A model generated the notes under the pieces. That model did no database searches, was not told where the DNA came from, and worked only from the letters and a program-made list of their open reading frames with translations. Shown here piece by piece: positions 47,689-52,089 of a stretch of 52,089 bases of DNA. Position 1 is the stretch's first letter. Every line of letters starts with the position of its first letter. A program made the position numbers and the translations under genes. The DNA comes from an uncultured Bacteroidales bacterium. GTDB lineage: Bacteria > Bacteroidota > Bacteroidia > Bacteroidales > UBA932. Location: assembly GCA_900316675.1 (NCBI GenBank), contig ONDR01000014.1:1-52089 (forward strand), given 5' to 3'.

Positions 47689-48401
47689 ACGTAGCCCCAG
47701 CATTCCGGCATGTGCATATCTATCTTGCCGGTAGGACTCCACACCCAGTTCTCTTCCCTGTCCGAGCGCATCCACTCTACGCGGGAGAAATTAATGCGCC
47801 AGTAAGGCAGGGTATCGGGATCCGTAAAGCCGACCATCAAGCTTTTGCGCGGAATGGCCATTTCTACGTACCAGCCCTTGTCGTCAGTCGATGTCTTGGC
47901 CTGCAGACCGGGACAATCCCAAGGCATGTAGAAATTGCCTCCGTCACGGTAAGGCTTGTTCATCATCAGGTCCATGATAGTGCCGATGGCATTTATCTCG
48001 ATCTCGAAATAACTCTCTCCGTCACCGTCAGGGTCGATGAAAACCTCAAAGTCGTTTTCTTTCCAGATAACGGTGTCCCTCTGCTTTAGGGTGGCAACAA
48101 TCTTGTCCTCTACCAGAGTTGCACCAATGTAAAGGTTGTCGTCGTCCCACAGCATCTTGACCGTGGTTTCCTTGGCGGCAAGGGTATCGACGGATATGTC
48201 CGCAAACGGCTCGCTGGGCTTGGCGGCCAGCCAGTCGGCCTCGTCCAGGCTGCCATCGATCACAAGACCGGACGTGCGCTGGGCGTGATACACCTTGGGT
48301 TCAAATACGGGAGCGGCATCCTTACTGCCCTCCGGTGCGCTGCCGCAAGAGGCTGCAAAGGCCCCTGCTACAAGCATCAAAGGTACAAGTATCTTATTCA
48401 T
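47673..48401 (-). CDS. CBM9-like domain lipoprotein
   Basis: The 242-residue lipoprotein has a signal with Cys19 (AASC). Residues about 45-240 resemble the carbohydrate-binding module family 9 fold: IDGSLDEADW, KMLWDDDNLYIGATLVED, DFEVFIDPDGDGESYFEIEIN in part, and WRINFSRVEW. The family binds glycans, often without catalysis. The DPDGDG turn could hold calcium. It lies 6 bases downstream of the phospho-sugar mutase gene on the same strand, so may be co-transcribed with it. Its ligand is unknown. Confidence 0.82.
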   Translation of the reverse strand: MNKILVPLMLVAGAFAASCGSAPEGSKDAAPVFEPKVYHAQRTSGLVIDGSLDEADWLAAKPSEPFADISVDTLAAKETTVKMLWDDDNLYIGATLVEDKIVATLKQRDTVIWKENDFEVFIDPDGDGESYFEIEINAIGTIMDLMMNKPYRDGGNFYMPWDCPGLQAKTSTDDKGWYVEMAIPRKSLMVGFTDPDTLPYWRINFSRVEWMRSDREENWVWSPTGKIDMHMPECWGYVYFDK

Positions 48402-48407
48402 ACTGAA

Positions 48408-50072
48408 TTATTTAACTAACTGTTCTTTAAGGCGGGCAATCTTGGCATCGGCATCAGCGCCCTTGGCTCCGAAGTAGAATTTAATCTTGGGCTCGGTGCC
48501 GGAAGGACGGACGGTCACAACATCGCCGTCGGCATCAAAGAACTGCAGCACATTGGAAGAAGGCAGGCCGGTCTTTTCTGCCTCAAGATAGTCCACCACC
48601 TTGGTAACCTTGGAACCATCCAAAGTAGTAGGAGGCGTCTGGCGCATATCCTTCATAATCTGCTGAATCTCTGCGGCGCCGGAAATACCCTTTCGAACCA
48701 GGGATACAAGGCCTTCCTTGCGATAGCCGTACTGCTTGTAGATATTCTGAAGCAACTGGTACAAGGTCAGGCCCTGATCTGCAGCCCATGCGGCACATTC
48801 TGCCACGAAGCAGCAGGAGATGGGAGCGTCCTTGTCACGGACATACTCGCCCACATTAAAGCCGTAACTCTCTTCTCCGCCACAAATAAACTGGGCCTTG
48901 CCTTCGTTCTGCTTAACCACGGCGGCAATGTATTTGAAGCCGGTCAGAACATCGTAGCACTTAACACCGAAGGATGCGGCGATTTCTGCAATGAGAGGCG
49001 TTGTAACGATGGTTTTAACAACATACTGGTTATCTTTGAGCATGCCCTTTTCCTTCATTCTGGTAAGTATATACCATGTGAGGATGGAGCCGGTCTGATT
49101 ACCGTTCAGCAGTACCATCTTGCCTTCGTTGTCACGAACTGCTATGCCGATTCGGTCTGCATCGGGGTCAGTTGCCATAACCAGATCCGCACCAACTTTG
49201 TCGGCCTTTTCGATGGCCATCTTAAGAGCCGATGCCTCCTCAGGGTTAGGTGACATTACAGTGGGGAAATTACCGTCACTGATATCCTGCTCCGGAACGT
49301 GGATCACGTTCTTGAAGCCCATGCGGGCAAGGGCCTCCGGCACGATGCGTACACCGCTGCCATGTATAGGTGTATAGACTATCTTCATGTCTGCATGGCG
49401 CTCCCTTGACTCAGGGCTGAGCGTCATTGACAGTACGTCGTTAAAGTATTTGTCGTCCATCTCCCTGCCCATCAGTTCGATGGGAGCGGCATCTTCGCCG
49501 CGGACAAACTTAACCTGCGACGGCTCTGTTATCTTGTTTACTTCTGCGACGATTTCCTTATCTACAGGTGCAGTAACCTGTGCTCCGTCGTTCCAGAATA
49601 CCTTGTAGCCATTATACTCCTTAGGGTTGTGGGATGCGGTAATCATTACACCTGCATTCGCCTTCTTGCTGCGTACAGAATAGCTAAGCAGCGGGATGGG
49701 GCGAATATTGTCCCACAGGAATACGTTGATTCCGTTTGCAGACAGTACGTCTGCGGTAATGCGGGCGAATTCTTTGCTGTTATTGCGGCTGTCGTAAGAG
49801 ATGCAGATGCTCCAGGGGCCGGGAACACGAGCCTTGATGTAGTTTGCAAGGCCCTGGGTTGCCATACCAACGGTGTATTTGTTCATTCTGTTTGTTCCTA
49901 CGCCCATGATGCCGCGAAGGCCGCCGGTACCGAATTCAAGATTCTTGTAGAAGGCGTCTTCGAAGCCTGCGGGGTCCTCGTTTCTAAGCAGGATGATTTG
50001 ACTCTTTGTTGCGGGATCGAAGTCGCCGTCAAGCCAGCTCTGGGCAACTTCAAGGTAGTTTTTCTGTGCCAT
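48408..50072 (-). CDS. Phospho-sugar mutase (phosphoglucomutase/phosphomannomutase family)
   Basis: The 554-residue cytoplasmic alpha-D-phosphohexomutase has active-site serine loop TASHNPKEYNGYK (about 148-160; phosphoserine Ser150 region), metal-binding DPDADRIG (about 305-312), sugar-binding GGEESYGF (about 390-397) and phosphate loop RPSGTEPK (about 520-527). The long form with these blocks is typical of PgcA-like mutases interconverting glucose-1- and -6-phosphate. The substrate could also be mannose phosphate, which would suit the GH92 genes. It has a clear promoter and heads a two-gene unit with the CBM9-like gene. Confidence 0.9.
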   Translation of the reverse strand: MAQKNYLEVAQSWLDGDFDPATKSQIILLRNEDPAGFEDAFYKNLEFGTGGLRGIMGVGTNRMNKYTVGMATQGLANYIKARVPGPWSICISYDSRNNSKEFARITADVLSANGINVFLWDNIRPIPLLSYSVRSKKANAGVMITASHNPKEYNGYKVFWNDGAQVTAPVDKEIVAEVNKITEPSQVKFVRGEDAAPIELMGREMDDKYFNDVLSMTLSPESRERHADMKIVYTPIHGSGVRIVPEALARMGFKNVIHVPEQDISDGNFPTVMSPNPEEASALKMAIEKADKVGADLVMATDPDADRIGIAVRDNEGKMVLLNGNQTGSILTWYILTRMKEKGMLKDNQYVVKTIVTTPLIAEIAASFGVKCYDVLTGFKYIAAVVKQNEGKAQFICGGEESYGFNVGEYVRDKDAPISCCFVAECAAWAADQGLTLYQLLQNIYKQYGYRKEGLVSLVRKGISGAAEIQQIMKDMRQTPPTTLDGSKVTKVVDYLEAEKTGLPSSNVLQFFDADGDVVTVRPSGTEPKIKFYFGAKGADADAKIARLKEQLVK

Positions 50073-50108
50073 ATGCTTGTGATTTGATTATATTCTTATT
50101 CAAGTTTT

Positions 50109-50140
50109 CAAATTTAACCATTTTTTTCGTTTGTTCCAAA
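50109..50140 (-). promoter_or_regulatory. Promoter of the phospho-sugar mutase gene
   Basis: On the minus strand TTTG (50137-50140), 20 bases and TAAATTTG (50109-50116) precede the ATG at 50072 by about 37 bases. Confidence 0.7.
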
Positions 50141-50162
50141 ATAACTTTTCGGAATAAAACTT

Positions 50163-50170
50163 TAACTTTG
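50163..50170 (+). promoter_or_regulatory. -7 element of the BACON-like lipoprotein gene
   Basis: TAACTTTG is a perfect TAnnTTTG match, 27 bases before the ATG at 50198. The -33 region is poor. Confidence 0.5.
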
Positions 50171-50197
50171 TAAGGATTACTTGAATAACACAGCATT

Positions 50198-50587
50198 ATG
50201 AAAAAGATAGTTTTTGGAATCATTGTTCTTTTAGTTTGTCTGACGGGTTGTTCAAAATCAGATGACAACAGCTATACTTTCAACAGCACCGGTGGCGTTA
50301 AAGAGTACACTGCAGAGATGAACGGCACGTCACTGCTTATTACTATCGGCAGCACTACTTCCGGTGAAGCCATTCACATGATTGGCCATACTGATGATAC
50401 TTCTTCCGATGGCATCGACCAGTGGGTTGCTTCCCTGGACTGGATTGATGCATACTATATGCCGGTAACAAAGAGGCTGCTGGTCAGGGTTAAACAAAAC
50501 AATACTGGAGACAAAAGAAGCGCCACTGTATCATACAATCTGGTTTCCGGCGGCGAAAAGAAAATCAAGATATCCCAATCACGATAG
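50198..50587 (+). CDS. Small BACON-like lipoprotein
   Basis: The 129-residue lipoprotein has signal and lipobox LTGC (Cys18) followed by SKSDDNS, an acidic tail after the lipidated Cys like a surface-export signal. The body reads as a single immunoglobulin-like domain: VKEYTAEMNGTSLLITIG, KRLLVRVKQNNTGDKRSATVSY and a final KIKISQSR strand, the pattern of a BACON module. The role is unknown, possibly glycan or surface binding. Its stop TAG shares a base with the GTG start of the next gene, so translation is coupled. The domain assignment rests on the terminal motif. Confidence 0.65.
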   Translation: MKKIVFGIIVLLVCLTGCSKSDDNSYTFNSTGGVKEYTAEMNGTSLLITIGSTTSGEAIHMIGHTDDTSSDGIDQWVASLDWIDAYYMPVTKRLLVRVKQNNTGDKRSATVSYNLVSGGEKKIKISQSR

Positions 50588-51882
50588 TGATTTCCAAGTC
50601 AACACTGGACTTCCTGTTGGCGAATGCCAATGCCCAGCCCGACCGCTTGCTGCTACAGCGCAGTAAATGGCCGGATGTTGACATGGATGTTGTTGTGAAT
50701 ACGCTTCGGGGCCGCCAGCGAATGGCCAAGAAACTGCCCGCTTGGTCTTCACCGGAGCTGCTCTTCCCTACCGAGCTTTGCACCCAGCAGTGTTCCAGCC
50801 AGGAAACTGCTCTTTATAAGGCAACTGTGGCAAGTCTGCCGGACAATGTCCCCGGCCCGGTTCGCTTCGCTCATCCCTCCCACCTGCGGTGGGCCCCTCC
50901 CATTCACGTGGCCATGGGCGGCCACGCCGTCCGGGGGCACAGTCTGGCAGACTTGACCGGTGGGCTTGGAGTGGATAGCTGGGCGTTTTCACAGTGTTTT
51001 GAGAAGGTGCTGTATAACGAGGCTAATCCTGTTCTGGCAGAGGCTGCAGAGCACAATTTCCGCGTACTCGCTGCTAATAATATACAGGTTTCCAATTGCT
51101 TGCTGAAGCCGGGAAATCTTAAGGAAATCTTAGGGGATTTCAGGCCGGATATAATCTTTCTGGACCCTGCAAGGCGGTCAGAAAGCGGCCGTAAAGTCTT
51201 CTTGCTGGAAGATTGCCAGCCGGATGTGCTTACTCTTAAAGACGAGCTTTTGGCTGCTGTTCCAAGGCTTTTGCTAAAGCTCTCCCCCATGGCAGATATC
51301 ACCATGCTTCTGGAGCGTCTGGGGCGAACGCAAATACGTGAAGTTCATGTAGTTGCAGCCGACGGGGAATGTAAGGAGCTCTTGCTTCTTCTGGAGCGGG
51401 ACTGGAGCGCCGGGCCCAGCCTTCATATCTATGAAAACGGGCAACACCTCTGCTTTGAATCCGTTAAGGATACGGCAGAAGCTACATATGTCAGCGGTTC
51501 ATTGGAGACTATGGTAGGACGAACCTTGTTTGAGCCGGGCAAGGCTCTTGCCAAGGCGGGTCTATTCAATATGCCATGCAAAGAATTCGGCTTCCTGAAG
51601 TTGGCCCGACACACCCACCTTTACCTTCTTCCAGAAGGCAATGAAGACAGCCGTCCCCTGCCCGGCAAATACTTCAGGATTAACCAGATACTTCCCCTTT
51701 CAAGCAGCACCATCAAAGCCCTGTCAAAACAAGGCATCGCCGCGGAAGTATCCTCACACAACATCCCCATAAAAGCAGAAGAGCTGAAGTCCCGCCTCAA
51801 AGCAGCCTCCAGCCCTTCCGTTCACATCTTTGGTGCCAACTGCACCTCCACCAACTACCTTATCCTCACCCAAGTCCTCTAA
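50587..51882 (+). CDS. THUMP-like class I SAM-dependent methyltransferase with an in-frame insertion
   Basis: The 431-residue protein starts at GTG 50587. The start fits because homologues begin with a similar TLDF segment and RxLLLQ. Residues about 1-75 form the N-terminal helical part ending CTQQCSSQETALYKATV. The Rossmann domain begins ADLTGGLGVDSWAF (about 121-134), followed by the catalytic-type LDPARRSESG (about 196-205) and LKLSPMADIT. The THUMP-like C-terminal domain (about 300-431) ends HIFGANCTSTNYLI. Between the helix and the Rossmann motif the usual link of about a dozen residues is about 44 residues, from a GC-rich palindromic element (50831-50955). Probably an RNA methyltransferase, target unknown. 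Confidence 0.82.
   Translation: MISKSTLDFLLANANAQPDRLLLQRSKWPDVDMDVVVNTLRGRQRMAKKLPAWSSPELLFPTELCTQQCSSQETALYKATVASLPDNVPGPVRFAHPSHLRWAPPIHVAMGGHAVRGHSLADLTGGLGVDSWAFSQCFEKVLYNEANPVLAEAAEHNFRVLAANNIQVSNCLLKPGNLKEILGDFRPDIIFLDPARRSESGRKVFLLEDCQPDVLTLKDELLAAVPRLLLKLSPMADITMLLERLGRTQIREVHVVAADGECKELLLLLERDWSAGPSLHIYENGQHLCFESVKDTAEATYVSGSLETMVGRTLFEPGKALAKAGLFNMPCKEFGFLKLARHTHLYLLPEGNEDSRPLPGKYFRINQILPLSSSTIKALSKQGIAAEVSSHNIPIKAEELKSRLKAASSPSVHIFGANCTSTNYLILTQVL
50831..50955. repeat. GC-rich palindromic element inside the methyltransferase gene
   Basis: A 25-base arm starting CAAGTCTGCC (50831-50855) is matched in reverse by the arm at 50931-50955, with 21 of 25 positions complementary. Two smaller hairpins lie inside: a 6-bp stem at 50879-50893 and a 7-bp stem CGTGGCC/GGCCACG at 50907-50926. 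The reading frame stays open through it. It is richer in G and C than the flanking gene and corresponds to extra residues absent from homologues recalled from other Bacteroidales. Confidence 0.65.
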
Positions 51883-52089
51883 TTCCCGAAGGGTCTAGTC
51901 CTAAAATATGCACCGCCAACTCGCATAACGCGGCTCGTTGGCTACCGGCCGGACGCTGCGGGAGGCTCTGTGCAATGGCCTTCCTCGCGCCCGCCGGTTG
52001 CAACAGTGGGGAAAGTGGAAAAATAGTCTTGGGACCTTCCCCAAAAATTTCTCTCCAACCATATTATGCGGGGAAGGTCTCCCGTGTAG
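51883..52089. other. Non-coding, hairpin-rich end region
   Basis: No ORF can be supported in these 207 bases. The first half is GC-rich and has an imperfect inverted repeat (around 51937-51948 with 51994-52004). The second half has a perfect 10-bp inverted repeat (52033-52042 with 52070-52079). The window ends here, so any continuing element is cut off. Confidence 0.7.
52033..52079. repeat. Perfect inverted repeat near the window end
   Basis: GACCTTCCCC (52033-52042) and GGGGAAGGTC (52070-52079) are exact inverse copies around a 27-base loop. There is no T-run after either arm, so a simple terminator is unlikely. It may be part of a repeat family, or the start of a mobile element beyond the window. 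Confidence 0.5.

Overview
The window looks like a chromosomal segment from a gut- or rumen-type Bacteroidales (Bacteroidota). The reasons are the promoters (TTTG or TTG, then 18-20 bases, then TAnnTTTG), many signal-peptide lipoproteins, two TonB-dependent receptors, a fimbrillin-type lipoprotein, glycan and peptide scavenging enzymes, an AraC regulator with a membrane-embedded N-terminus, and a PgpH-trigger factor-ClpP-ClpX gene order. I cannot assign a genus from sequence alone. I see no tRNA, rRNA, CRISPR array, transposase or phage gene.

Layout: 0.1-1.8 kb holds a GreA-family factor facing a fimbrillin-like lipoprotein gene preceded by a tiny unlisted ORF. 1.9-7.3 kb is a LysR-centred locus: lysR and two flavodoxin-fold genes on one side, and on the other a secreted peptidase-M49 homologue with substituted zinc ligands plus a DASS-type dicarboxylate transporter. 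7.3-9.8 kb carries a ZnuD-like TonB receptor behind a small His/Cys-rich exported protein. 9.8-17.6 kb has an Oar-like TonB receptor, a GH63-like lipoprotein, a membrane AraC regulator, a GH18 lipoprotein and a BASS-family symporter. 17.7-25.1 kb is mostly metabolism: PreA, DUF1846, L,D-transpeptidase, NagA, a Zn/Cd P-type ATPase and a PAP2 phosphatase.

25.1-34.1 kb is a tightly packed operon of five exported or processing enzymes (CE2-like esterase, dipeptidyl peptidase IV, M20 dipeptidase, two GH92 mannosidases). It fits breakdown of mannose-bearing glycoproteins into dipeptides, amino acids and mannose. 34.0-41.4 kb reads leftwards as gyrB-pgpH-tig-clpP-clpX, joining topology, c-di-AMP turnover and protein quality control in one likely transcript. 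41.5-46.3 kb is a TPR protein plus an outer-membrane barrel protein. 46.4-52.1 kb has ftsE overlapping nth, a CBM9-like lipoprotein, a phospho-sugar mutase, a BACON-like lipoprotein, a THUMP-like methyltransferase, and a structured non-coding end.

The most unusual points are the M49 homologue whose three zinc ligands are all basic residues, a GC-rich palindromic element carried in frame inside the methyltransferase gene, a PreA with a decayed PreT-like N-terminus, and an inverted repeat spanning the predicted gyrB transcription start.
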